From Clostridiales bacterium (lineage in GTDB: Bacteria > Bacillota > Clostridia > Peptostreptococcales > Anaerovoracaceae): a stretch of 64,000 bases of DNA. The stretch spans positions 434,001 to 498,000 of the forward strand of contig CP042469.1 in assembly GCA_015243575.1 (NCBI GenBank). Direction: 5' to 3'. Positions within the stretch are counted from its first letter, which is position 1. The number at the start of each line of letters is the position of its first letter. The notes beneath the pieces are model-generated. The model was not told the DNA's origin and made no database searches. It saw only the letters and a program-made list of their open reading frames with translations. The position numbers and the translations under genes are program-made. Positions 15,318 to 23,886 of the stretch are shown in pieces.

Positions 15318-17369
15318 CTAATCGCGAAAATTACCATAATCGATGCCGTACTTGTCCATCCTTCGGTAAAGCGTTCTTCTGCTGATCCCGAGCAGGTCAG
15401 CTGTTTTTCTGATGTTGCCGCCGGTTTGTTTTAGTCCGAGATGTATGAGGTCGCAATCCTTTTTACCCAAATTGAAGGAGGAAACAGGCAGCGGTTGGTT
15501 CAACTGATTCAATTGCGATGCCATCTCATTCTTGGACTGATCAAATCGTTCTAAAGTGTTTTCCCATACCAGAATTTGCTCCGGAAGATGTTCAGGACGA
15601 ATTTGATCGTCGTCTGTGATGTTGATCGCGCGCTCGATGGCATTTTCAAGCTCACGGATGTTGCCGGGCCAGGAATACTTCTTGAGCAAAGGATAGACTT
15701 GGGGCGAAATTGTCATTCTTCTCCCCCATGGATTGTAGAGGGTCTGTGCAAAATGATCTGCAAGCTCGCAAATGTCATCACCCCGATCTCTGAGAGGGGG
15801 CATCTGAATGGTCAGGACATTGAGCCGATAATAGAGATCTTGCCGGAAGGATTTGTTGCTCACCTCTTCTAACAAATTTCGGTTTGTGGCGGCGATAATC
15901 CGCACGTCGATTTTTTTCGTATATTTTGCGCCGATTCGAACAACTTCTCTTGTTTGAATCACTCTGAGAAGAGAAGCTTGAACATCTAGCGGCATATCTC
16001 CGATTTCATCGAGGAAAATCGTGCCTCCGTCAGCAAGCTCAAATTTACCGGGATTCCCCTCTTTTCCTGCGCCGGTAAAGGCTCCTTTTTCATAGCCGAA
16101 AAGCTCACTTTCAATCAATCCTTTCGGCAAAGCCGCACAATTGATCGCAACAAAAGGGCCATCTCGATAATAACTGGCGTTATGGATTGATTGTGCTGCC
16201 AATTCCTTTCCCGTGCCGCTCTCGCCGAGAAGAAGTACATTGGATGAGTTCCTGGCAGCTTTTTCACAGCTGCTGACCAGGAATCTTGCTGGGGAAGAAC
16301 TGCCCATAATGTTGCTGAAATGATAGGAAGCCTTAAAACCACTGACCTTATTCACAAGCTTATTGATGTATTTCGCTTCGTCAAGGCGGATTACGGTACC
16401 CCTGTCATGCATTTTGTCTTGACCCACGAAGCTGACGCTGATACGAAACTTGATCGGTGCAGTATAGGAGCCAGCAAAATAGATGTCTGTTTCCTTGTCG
16501 CTGTATGCTGACTTTAGCGCGTAGAAATTGCATCTTTGATCAGGCTCGTCTATGCTGATGATGCTGTTGATATTCCTGCCGATAGCGTTTTGTCCGCTGA
16601 TGTGCAGCATACGCTGTGCGTTGCCATTCATCTGGATAATCTCGTCGTCTTCGTTGAGTAGAATCAGCCCTGAAGTTACGGCCTCCAGGATGCTGTTCCT
16701 TTGGGCGCTCATGGATTCGATTTCATCATATGCCTTTCGTATTTTTAGTTCCTTGTTGATTCCGTCAACTGCGCTGAGCACCATGCCTAAGGTGTGGGTA
16801 TGGATTTCCGTATTGCTTCCGGTAATGTTGAGACAGCCCAATAGTGCTCCCGTTGAGTCAAAAATAGGGCCGCTGCTGCAGGAATAATGCCTGTGACTGA
16901 TCACATAATGTTCCCCATTCCAAATTTGTATCGGTGCTTGGATCGCAAGGCAGGTACCGATGGCATTGGTGCCTGCTACGGATTCTGAGCGATTGGCACC
17001 GACCACCAGCAGACTTTCCTTTGCTTGCTCTATCATCTCGTGATCTCCGATCAGATCCAGAACATAACCGTCTTTGTCACTGAGCAGCAGGAAATAGCCG
17101 GAACCCTCCACGATGGAGTAAAGCTTTTCCATATAAGGACGTACTGTTTTGATCAGCCTGCTGTTGGCTTTCGCAAGCGCTGCAATTTCTGAGAGATCCA
17201 TGATGGCGGTCTTTTTTTCAAAGGGGTTAACCTGATACATTCTTGATCTGAGCCAGGATTGAAAGATCATCGGCCTTATGAAGGTATAGTCAAACTGTTC
17301 GTCATCTTCGCTTGTGAAATGCTCCCATGCGCTTTGTAATTTTTCCTGGTATTCCTTTGTAAATTGCAT
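15318..17369 (-). CDS. Sigma-54-dependent transcriptional activator, AcoR-like (EBP2)
   Basis: 683 residues from the preferred ATG at 17369; the GTG at 17387 places the AGGGGG ribosome site inside the frame. The domain order matches EBP1: GAF-type sensor, PAS (about 225-320), AAA+ domain with GESGTGKE, the GAFTGA loop and [10 protein letters not shown], then a Fis-type HTH ending in [16 protein letters not shown]. It is divergent from the E1-alpha gene, which has its own -24/-12 promoter, exactly as AcoR sits beside acetoin dehydrogenase operons. The two activators are paralogues but clearly diverged in the sensor half, so they should respond to different ligands. Repeated TGTCAC sites, including a long palindrome, lie directly upstream of its start and suggest autoregulation. 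Confidence 0.94.
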   Translation of the reverse strand: MQFTKEYQEKLQSAWEHFTSEDDEQFDYTFIRPMIFQSWLRSRMYQVNPFEKKTAIMDLSEIAALAKANSRLIKTVRPYMEKLYSIVEGSGYFLLLSDKDGYVLDLIGDHEMIEQAKESLLVVGANRSESVAGTNAIGTCLAIQAPIQIWNGEHYVISHRHYSCSSGPIFDSTGALLGCLNITGSNTEIHTHTLGMVLSAVDGINKELKIRKAYDEIESMSAQRNSILEAVTSGLILLNEDDEIIQMNGNAQRMLHISGQNAIGRNINSIISIDEPDQRCNFYALKSAYSDKETDIYFAGSYTAPIKFRISVSFVGQDKMHDRGTVIRLDEAKYINKLVNKVSGFKASYHFSNIMGSSSPARFLVSSCEKAARNSSNVLLLGESGTGKELAAQSIHNASYYRDGPFVAINCAALPKGLIESELFGYEKGAFTGAGKEGNPGKFELADGGTIFLDEIGDMPLDVQASLLRVIQTREVVRIGAKYTKKIDVRIIAATNRNLLEEVSNKSFRQDLYYRLNVLTIQMPPLRDRGDDICELADHFAQTLYNPWGRRMTISPQVYPLLKKYSWPGNIRELENAIERAINITDDDQIRPEHLPEQILVWENTLERFDQSKNEMASQLNQLNQPLPVSSFNLGKKDCDLIHLGLKQTGGNIRKTADLLGISRRTLYRRMDKYGIDYGNFRD

Positions 17370-17381
17370 AAAAACCCCCTG

Positions 17382-17430
17382 TGTCACACAGTGTCATTGT
17401 CACATGCTGTCTCATGTGACATGTTGGCAC
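17382..17430. promoter_or_regulatory. Putative EBP2 binding sites with a perfect 9-bp palindrome
   Basis: TGTCACATG (17398-17406), a six-base spacer and CATGTGACA (17413-17421) form a perfect dyad. A second TGTCAC-ACA-GTGTCA site (17382-17396) and a TGGCAC (17425-17430) flank it. The half site resembles the TGNCAC sites before EBP1. The distance to the -24/-12 element at 17571 (about 150 bp) fits an enhancer, and closeness to the EBP2 start fits autoregulation. Confidence 0.65.
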
Positions 17431-17570
17431 ATATTATATCAATGAACGCTGAGAAACGCAAACATGTAATCAAGACGATCCGCCTGATTTTTCTGAAATA
17501 TACTATGCATCCATTGAAAAATCAAGGCTTTTTATAATGGAGTGAAAGATAATTTTATATCAACCAGTTT

Positions 17571-17586
17571 TGGCATAAGTCTTGCT
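17571..17586 (+). promoter_or_regulatory. Sigma-54 (-24/-12) promoter of the dehydrogenase complex operon
   Basis: TGGCAT, five bases (AAGTC), TTGCT; one -24 mismatch. Transcription should begin near 17597. This decides the E1-alpha start: the TTG at 17582 lies in the -12 element and cannot be translated from this promoter. Confidence 0.75.
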
Positions 17587-17629
17587 CTTTATAATGTCAT
17601 TCAATAAGAGTGAAAATGGGAGGTTACGG

Positions 17630-18607
17630 ATGGAAACAAAATACAGCAAAAAGCATTTGTTGAGTCTTTATGAAATCATGTATAAGATGCGGAGATTCGA
17701 AGAAGAAGTTTTTGAATTTTATAAAAAAGGCATGATGCCAGGTCTGGCACATCTCTATCTCGGTGAGGAGGCTGTGGCAACAGGCGTTTGCGCCGCGTTG
17801 AAAGAGGATGATTATATCGGAAGCACCCACCGAGGCCATGGTCATCTGGTAGCAAGAGGCGCGGATCTCGGGAAAATGATGGCTGAAATTCTTGGAAAAG
17901 CAACCGGTTATTCCAAAGGTAAAGGCGGCTCCATGCATATTATGGCGATGGATAAAGGGATTTTGGGTGCCAACGGTATCGTGGGCGGAGAAATTCCCAT
18001 TGCCACCGGTGCCGCATATTCTGCCAAGTACCGCATGACAGATCAAATCGCAGTTTCCTTTTTCGGTGATTCGGCTACCAACGAAGGAACCTTTCATGAA
18101 AGCATCAACATGGCAGCAGCATGGAATCTTCCGATTATCTATGTGATAGAAAACAATCTGTACGGCATTTCTGTAGATATTAGAGATGTTACCAATACGG
18201 CAAATCTTGCAGATCGGGCGCTGGGGTATGGAATTCCCGGTGTTGTCGTAGACGGTATGGATGTTTTGGCTGTTCAGAAAGCTGCGGAAGAAGCAGCAGA
18301 AAGAGCAAGGAGCGGCAACGGCCCAACTTTAATTGAATGCAAGACCTATAGATGGCAGGGACACCATGTGGGAGATCCGGCGGTATACCGCGAGAGAAAG
18401 GATTCCAACGAAAAAGCAAGCTGGATGGAACGCTGTCCCGTAGCCTGCTTCAGAGATCAGATCCTTTCAATGAAGATCACGGAAAAAGAAGTCGCTAAGA
18501 TTGAGGATGCAGTGGAAGCAGAAGTCCAGGCAGCGGTTAAGTTTGCGGAAGAAAGCCCATATCCAGATCCTGCCGAAGCTTATACCGATCTGTTTTCCGA
18601 TCTGTAA
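17630..18607 (+). CDS. acoA: Acetoin/2-oxoacid dehydrogenase complex, E1 alpha subunit (TPP)
   Basis: 325 residues, the standard size of AcoA/PdhA-type E1 alpha. With E1 beta it decarboxylates acetoin or a 2-oxoacid using thiamine diphosphate. Motifs: THRGHGHL, GKGGSMHI, and the TPP site GDSATNEGTFHE...IENN. The third residue of the usual GDG is Ser here. The start is ATG at 17630 with GGGAGG six bases upstream; a longer frame from 17582 overlaps the promoter and is rejected. First gene of the E1a-E1b-E2-E3 operon. The AcoR-like regulator favours acetoin, but branched-chain or pyruvate substrates are not excluded. Confidence 0.88.
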   Translation: METKYSKKHLLSLYEIMYKMRRFEEEVFEFYKKGMMPGLAHLYLGEEAVATGVCAALKEDDYIGSTHRGHGHLVARGADLGKMMAEILGKATGYSKGKGGSMHIMAMDKGILGANGIVGGEIPIATGAAYSAKYRMTDQIAVSFFGDSATNEGTFHESINMAAAWNLPIIYVIENNLYGISVDIRDVTNTANLADRALGYGIPGVVVDGMDVLAVQKAAEEAAERARSGNGPTLIECKTYRWQGHHVGDPAVYRERKDSNEKASWMERCPVACFRDQILSMKITEKEVAKIEDAVEAEVQAAVKFAEESPYPDPAEAYTDLFSDL

Positions 18608-18730
18608 TCAGACGAAAGGGAAGGATTCTACCAGCTATCGTCGTCAATGGCAAGCCGGACGAATTAATGTATCGCACCTTCCGACATTTGTACAGTAAGT
18701 GTGGACTGGTGTATAAGGAGGGAAATAAAG

Positions 18731-19705
18731 ATGAGAGAAATTTTATATAGAGACGCGATCTGTGAGGCATTGGATGAAGAAATGGAACGGGATGACCGTG
18801 TCCTGCTCCTCGGTGAAGACGTCGCGTTCATCGGAGGGAATTTTAAAACCTCAGTGGGACTTTATGATAAGTACGGCGATCTTCGAGTAAAAGACACACC
18901 CATATCAGAGGCAGGCTTCGTCGGTATGGGTACGGGAATGGCATTGACAGGTCTTCGTCCTGTCATCGAGCTAATGTTCTCGGACTTCATGCTGGTGGCA
19001 GCGGATCAGATCATTAACAATGCAGCAAAAATTACGTATATGTCCGGCGGTCAGGTAACGGTGCCAATGGTAATCCGTACTCCCATTGGTGCGGGGCGTT
19101 CCTCAGCCGCGCAGCATTCACAGAGCATGCAGGCTTTTGCAGCTCATTTTCCGGGCATGAAGGTTGTGGTTCCTTCCAATGCACAGGAAGCCAAGGGGCT
19201 TTTGAAGACAGCTATCAGAGATGACAATCCGGTCTTATTCTTCGAGCACAAAATGGAATACTCCAATAAATATATGATTGATGATGTGGTTCTCCCCATC
19301 CCCTTCGGAAAAGCGAATATCGTAAGACAAGGAACGGACGTTACCATTGTTGCAACCTCATCTCAGGTGATGAAGTCAGTAAAAGCTGCTGAACTACTGG
19401 AAAAAGACGGCATTTCTGCGGAAGTAATCGATCTTCGGACCATTGTTCCCATGGATCGAGAAACCATCATCCAATCGGTGAAAAAGACTGGAAGGCTGCT
19501 TGTGGTGGATGAAGCCTATGAACGCTGCGGCATCGGAGCGGAAATCGGAGCGGATGTCATGGACGATGTGTTCTATTATCTGGAGGCACCGATTGCCAGA
19601 ATTGGTACCCCCAACGTATCCCTGCCGTTCAGCCCAGCGCTGGAATTTCCGCTCATACCCACCGTGGAAAAAACCGTTGAAAAAGTCAGAAAGATGATGA
19701 AATAG
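18731..19705 (+). CDS. acoB: Acetoin/2-oxoacid dehydrogenase complex, E1 beta subunit
   Basis: 324 residues. The transketolase-like pyrimidine-binding half starts MREILYRDAICEALDEEM, with GEDVAFIGGNFKTS and the SEAGFVGMGTGMALTG loop; the C-terminal half carries the regulatory/E2-contact domain (VVDEAYERCGIGAEIG). It forms an alpha2-beta2 heterotetramer with the preceding product. ATG at 18731 is chosen for the AAGGAGGG site upstream rather than the longer frame from 18701. The 123-base gap from E1 alpha shows nothing recognisable. Confidence 0.9.
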   Translation: MREILYRDAICEALDEEMERDDRVLLLGEDVAFIGGNFKTSVGLYDKYGDLRVKDTPISEAGFVGMGTGMALTGLRPVIELMFSDFMLVAADQIINNAAKITYMSGGQVTVPMVIRTPIGAGRSSAAQHSQSMQAFAAHFPGMKVVVPSNAQEAKGLLKTAIRDDNPVLFFEHKMEYSNKYMIDDVVLPIPFGKANIVRQGTDVTIVATSSQVMKSVKAAELLEKDGISAEVIDLRTIVPMDRETIIQSVKKTGRLLVVDEAYERCGIGAEIGADVMDDVFYYLEAPIARIGTPNVSLPFSPALEFPLIPTVEKTVEKVRKMMK

Positions 19706-19714
19706 AGGTGTGAG

Positions 19715-21184
19715 ATGGCTGAAATTATCATTATGCCGAAACTCGGCTTCAATATGTCGGAAGGGAAGCTCGTTACCTGGTACAAAAAAGAAGGAGATCT
19801 GGTTTCAAAAGGGGAGCCGGTTTTTGCAATAGAGACCGATAAAACCTCCATCGACATCGAAGCCACACAGGATGGTTTCATGCGAAAAAGGTTTCTCGAG
19901 GAAGGGGAAGCCATTGCGGTAACCTACCCCATTGCTATCCTGGGCAGCGCAGAGGAAAACATAGACGCTTTGGTGCGAGAGGTCAACGAGAAGCTGAACA
20001 GAGCCGAGCAGGCAGGGGCCGTGAAAGAGGCTGAGAATGAGGCGGATACGAGTGCCGGTGCACCCGGCGGTGTTGAGGTTAAGCCCGAGTCAACGAGACC
20101 TTTGAGCTCCGCAAGCCTAAGCAGTGGTGGAGACCAGAACGGTGAAGGCAGAATCAAGATCACACCGAGGGCAAGAAGATGTGCAAAGGAAAAGGGAATT
20201 GACCTTAAGCGCTTGAATATAAAAGGAACCGGATATCAGGGCGGTATCTCAGAAAAGGATATTCTGGATTACCTGGCATCTTCTAAAATTAGAGTGACTC
20301 CTGTTGCTGCAAAAATTGCTGCAGATCAGGGAATTAACCTTGAGGGGATAACGGGCACAGGCGCCAGCGGAAAGATTATGAAAAAAGATCTTATGGCTGA
20401 TACTGTAATGTCGGGCACTGTAATGGCTGACACTTCAAGTGAAATTGCTGCAGGACCCCAAACGGGGCAGGTCACTGCTGACGGAAAAGAAATCAAGGAT
20501 ATCCTTGCCTACAGCGGTGTTCGAAAAATTATTGGTGAGCGCCTGGCAAAGAGCAAGTTTACGGCACCCCATCTCTATTTTACACAAAAGGTGGATCTGG
20601 AGAAGCTGCTTGTGCTGCGAAAGCAGATTAACGACGCTCAGGAGAAGAAGACATCTGTTACAGACTACATCGCAAGAGCAGTGATTAAATGTCTGCAGAA
20701 ATATCCGGACATGAACGCGTCGCTTGAAGGCGATCAAATGATACGATATCAGTCAGTCAATCTTGGGATTGCTGTTGCCGCTCCCGGCGGCCTGATCGTG
20801 CCGGTGATTAAGGATGCAAATCATAAGACTGTTGTGCAGTTGTCTACTGAAGCGGGAGTATTGTTTGAAAAAGCGAGAAATGGTAAGCTGGCTCCTCTGG
20901 AATATACAGGAGGAACCTTTACCGTATCAAATTTGGGGATGTTTGGCATTGAGAACTTTACGGCGATTATCAATCCTCCTGAGGTTGGAATTTTAGCTGT
21001 CAGCGCAACGAAGGACGAGGCTGTGGTGGTTCTCCATGAGGACGGAACGAAAACAATAGAAATCAAACCTATGATGAACATTACGCTCACAGTAGATCAC
21101 CGGGTGATTGACGGACTTCTGGCTGCTCAGTTTGTTACAGATGTGAAGAGACTTCTGGAAAGCCCAATTCAATTATTCGTATAA
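19715..21184 (+). CDS. acoC: Dihydrolipoamide acyltransferase (E2) with two subunit-binding domains
   Basis: 489 residues. Domains: lipoyl (1-80, Lys in ETDKTSIDIEA), an acidic/Ser linker, two peripheral subunit-binding domains in tandem (about 148-187 and 193-228, each beginning [IV]TP and with a G-[TS]-G turn), and the catalytic domain from about 265 with the active-site DHRVIDG near the end. It transfers the acyl group from E1 to CoA and forms the core of the complex. One binding domain is usual; the duplicate may hold E1 and E3 separately. It begins nine bases after E1 beta with GAGGTG upstream. Confidence 0.92.
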   Translation: MAEIIIMPKLGFNMSEGKLVTWYKKEGDLVSKGEPVFAIETDKTSIDIEATQDGFMRKRFLEEGEAIAVTYPIAILGSAEENIDALVREVNEKLNRAEQAGAVKEAENEADTSAGAPGGVEVKPESTRPLSSASLSSGGDQNGEGRIKITPRARRCAKEKGIDLKRLNIKGTGYQGGISEKDILDYLASSKIRVTPVAAKIAADQGINLEGITGTGASGKIMKKDLMADTVMSGTVMADTSSEIAAGPQTGQVTADGKEIKDILAYSGVRKIIGERLAKSKFTAPHLYFTQKVDLEKLLVLRKQINDAQEKKTSVTDYIARAVIKCLQKYPDMNASLEGDQMIRYQSVNLGIAVAAPGGLIVPVIKDANHKTVVQLSTEAGVLFEKARNGKLAPLEYTGGTFTVSNLGMFGIENFTAIINPPEVGILAVSATKDEAVVVLHEDGTKTIEIKPMMNITLTVDHRVIDGLLAAQFVTDVKRLLESPIQLFV

Positions 21185-21206
21185 AGACAATTTAAAGGAG
21201 GGAACC

Positions 21207-22937
21207 ATGGCAGAAGTAATTATCATGCCAAAGCTTGGCTTTAACATGGACGAAGGCAAGCTGGTGCAGTGGTATAAAAAAGAAGGGGACCATATCGGCA
21301 AAGGTGAAGCCCTTTTTTCTATAGAAACAGATAAGACCAGCATAGACATTGAGGCCACCGGAGACGGCGTTGTCAGAAAGCTCTTTCTCAAAGAGGGAGA
21401 AGCCGTACCCGTGACACTTCCCATCGCAATCATCGCAGGTGCAGGGGAAGACATAGACGCACTGGTAAAAGAGGCGCTTGAAAAACTGGGTAAAGAGGAG
21501 TCAACGTCTTCGTCGGCTCAGACTGTTGCTTCAGCTCAGGCTTCTGGGGCCGCTCCCGCTGCGGCGGCAAAGGACTTTGATATCATTGTCATAGGAGGAG
21601 GCCCCGGAGGTTACGTTGCTGCTATCAAAGCCGCACAGCTGGGGAAACGTACTGCGGTGGTTGAAAAGGATCAATACGGCGGCGTCTGTATGAATCGCGG
21701 CTGTATTCCGACGAAGACGCTCCTGCGAAGTGCAGAATCGCTGAAAGAAATTAAAGAGTCGGATCAATTTGGTGTAGTGGGTTTGGATCTTACCAATCTT
21801 CAGCTTGATATGACAAAGGTTCAGAAGCGAAAGGCAGGAATCGTGGGTCAGCTTGTAGGCGGCATAAACGGCCTTTTTCGGAAGAATGGCGTAACACCAA
21901 TTTCAGGAGAAGGGATCATCAAGGATAAAAATACAGTTTCTGTAGGAGGAAAAGAATACACTGCAGACTTTATTATCATAGCAACCGGATCAGGGATTAA
22001 GTCACTGCCGGTGCCAATCGACAGCGGCATGGAGGTGCTTACCAGCAATGAGGCGCTGGATCTTGCCGAAATTCCTGCGGATATTACAATCATTGGCGGA
22101 GGCGTAATCGGTGTAGAATTTGCTTATTTCTTTGCAAGCATCGGAACGAAGGTTACTGTTGTAGAATTTTTGGACAGAATCTTACCCATGGTGGATGAAG
22201 AAATCACGAAGCAGGTTACAAGCATGCTGGAACAGATGGGAGTCAAGGTATATACAAGTGCCAGAGTCACCGAAATTTCAAAAGCGGCTGTTCTATTTGA
22301 AAAAGATGGGAGCGTGGAACAAGCTGCGGCGTCAAAGGTGCTTATGGCTGTGGGGCGGGGGCCGGATCTTGGAGGTATTGACTGTGAGGCTCTGGGTATC
22401 AGGACAGAGCGCGGCGCAATCGTCACCGATTCAAATATGAGAACCTCCGTGGAAAACATATATGCGGTAGGAGATGTGAATGGCAAGGCTATGCTTGCCC
22501 ATACCGCTTCTGCAGAAGGGATCATTGCGGCGGAAAATATCTGCGGTCATCATAAGGAGATGGTGTATGACAGAATCCCAAGCGCAATCTATATTCAGCC
22601 CGAGGTAGCCTGTGTCGGTCTGACGGAGGTTCAGGCCAGGGAAAAATACGGAGACGTTAAAATAGGAAGATTCCCGCTTGTGGGAAATGGCAAAGCGAAG
22701 GTGGCAGGAGACGACAGAGGGATGATTAAGGTAATTACTGAGCCCAAGTACCAGGAAATTGTAGGGGTTCATATCTTTGGAATTCATGCCACTGATCTCA
22801 TTGCGGAGGCTGCGGTTGCTATGAATTTGGAGGCTACGGCTGAAGAGGTGGCAATGTCGATCCACCCGCATCCAACCATATCAGAGATCTATCATGAAGC
22901 ATTTCACGCAGCCATTGACAAAGCCATCCACATATAA
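21207..22937 (+). CDS. lpdA: Dihydrolipoyl dehydrogenase (E3) with N-terminal lipoyl domain
   Basis: 576 residues, about 100 longer than a bare E3 because residues 1-80 form a lipoyl domain nearly identical to that of the E2 (ETDKTSIDIEA). An Ala-rich linker follows, then FAD-binding GGGPGGY, the redox disulphide GGVCMNRGCIPTK, the NAD-binding GGGVIGVEFAYFF and the C-terminal HPHPTISE with the catalytic His. It reoxidises dihydrolipoamide to make NADH. Lipoyl-E3 fusions are known in acetoin and some pyruvate dehydrogenase complexes. GGAGGGAACC lies before the ATG. Confidence 0.94.
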   Translation: MAEVIIMPKLGFNMDEGKLVQWYKKEGDHIGKGEALFSIETDKTSIDIEATGDGVVRKLFLKEGEAVPVTLPIAIIAGAGEDIDALVKEALEKLGKEESTSSSAQTVASAQASGAAPAAAAKDFDIIVIGGGPGGYVAAIKAAQLGKRTAVVEKDQYGGVCMNRGCIPTKTLLRSAESLKEIKESDQFGVVGLDLTNLQLDMTKVQKRKAGIVGQLVGGINGLFRKNGVTPISGEGIIKDKNTVSVGGKEYTADFIIIATGSGIKSLPVPIDSGMEVLTSNEALDLAEIPADITIIGGGVIGVEFAYFFASIGTKVTVVEFLDRILPMVDEEITKQVTSMLEQMGVKVYTSARVTEISKAAVLFEKDGSVEQAAASKVLMAVGRGPDLGGIDCEALGIRTERGAIVTDSNMRTSVENIYAVGDVNGKAMLAHTASAEGIIAAENICGHHKEMVYDRIPSAIYIQPEVACVGLTEVQAREKYGDVKIGRFPLVGNGKAKVAGDDRGMIKVITEPKYQEIVGVHIFGIHATDLIAEAAVAMNLEATAEEVAMSIHPHPTISEIYHEAFHAAIDKAIHI

Positions 22938-22959
22938 CAGAACGAGGCAGGTGTAAAAT

Positions 22960-23616
22960 ATGAAAGACTACTCATTTGTGTCAAATACCGTGATCAAACG
23001 CTTACCGCGTTATCGAAGGATCCTTGGTGATCTTTCGGAAAAGGGTGTGAAGTCAGTTTCATCAACGGAACTCAGCCGGATTGCCGGATATACGGCATCG
23101 CAAATCAGGCAGGACCTGAACAATTTTGGAGCGTTCGGACAGCAAGGCTATGGGTATAATGTTGAGCGGCTCCAAAGACAGATTGGCGAGATACTGGGGC
23201 TGCGGAATGAGTATAAGATGATCGTTCTGGGGGCAGGAAATCTGGGGCAGGCAATTGCAAATTATACGCATTATTATAAGTCGGGCTATCAAATCATTGC
23301 AATATTTGATGTAAACCCCAGGCTGGTGGGTCTGAGAATTAACGATATCGAGGTACTGGATGCAGGCAGCCTGACAGAGTACCTGGAAAACAATCAGGTA
23401 GACATTGCCGTGATCACCACCGATAAAGACAGCGCCCAAGCTGTTACAGACGTTCTTGCAGGAAGCTGCATCCGGGGAATTTGGAATTTCACGGCTGCTG
23501 AGATTGATGTGCCGGAGGATATTGTTATCGAAAATGTACATCTGAGCGACAGCCTTCATATGCTTACATATTATATGAATCAGAATGGGCTTCGTATCAA
23601 AGAATTATCTTCTTAA
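22960..23616 (+). CDS. rex: Redox-sensing transcriptional repressor Rex
   Basis: 218 residues: an N-terminal winged helix (to about 80, with SSTELSRIAGYTASQIRQDL) and a Rossmann NAD(H)-binding domain with GAGNLGQAIANY. Rex senses the NADH/NAD+ ratio and represses fermentation and respiration genes when NADH is low. It lies 22 bases after E3 and is probably cotranscribed, which would link repressor level to the NADH-producing complex. A strong terminator follows. Possible targets in the window are the alcohol dehydrogenase downstream (no clear site found) and the FLEET operon (a Rex-like site at 40630). Confidence 0.95.
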   Translation: MKDYSFVSNTVIKRLPRYRRILGDLSEKGVKSVSSTELSRIAGYTASQIRQDLNNFGAFGQQGYGYNVERLQRQIGEILGLRNEYKMIVLGAGNLGQAIANYTHYYKSGYQIIAIFDVNPRLVGLRINDIEVLDAGSLTEYLENNQVDIAVITTDKDSAQAVTDVLAGSCIRGIWNFTAAEIDVPEDIVIENVHLSDSLHMLTYYMNQNGLRIKELSS

Positions 23617-23632
23617 CAGATTTGAATAAGTG

Positions 23633-23677
23633 ATACAGCCGCGGGATATCAATGTATCCTGCAGCTGTATTTTTTTG
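23633..23677 (+). terminator. Rho-independent terminator after rex
   Basis: ATACAGC and GGATA on the left pair with TATCC and GCTGTAT on the right, with a small internal mismatch, followed by seven T. It ends the dehydrogenase complex-rex operon. Confidence 0.85.
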
Positions 23678-23752
23678 TTCAGCTTTAACCTGGCCTACGA
23701 CCTGGAACATGATCCGCAAGTACAAGAACTTAGAAGGTTGACCGGGTATCGA

Positions 23753-23781
23753 TTGTAACGGTATAATATTTTGGATATAAT
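23753..23781 (+). promoter_or_regulatory. Sigma-A promoter of the iron alcohol dehydrogenase
   Basis: TTGTAA, 17 bases, TATAAT, about 105 bases before the start at 23887. The -10 is perfect. I looked for a Rex palindrome nearby and found none that is convincing. Confidence 0.65.
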
Positions 23782-23886
23782 AGAAGAAAAGTGAATCAGA
23801 ATGACAGGAATTGCCGGACAGGGTTTTGGCCGAGGTTCTGAACTGTCTTCCAATAAACCATATTATAGCAGGAAAGGATAAGATAA

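Noticed and set aside
17425-17430. TGGCAC as a further sigma-54 promoter
   Set aside because: No TTGC at the -12 distance; it is better read as part of the activator site cluster.
17582-17629. Longer E1 alpha reading frame from TTG 17582
   Set aside because: The TTG is part of the -12 element of the sigma-54 promoter and has no ribosome site; ATG 17630 has GGGAGG.
23617-23886. Rex operator before the iron alcohol dehydrogenase
   Set aside because: I found no TTGTTAA/TTAACAA-type dyad there, despite the adjacent rex gene.
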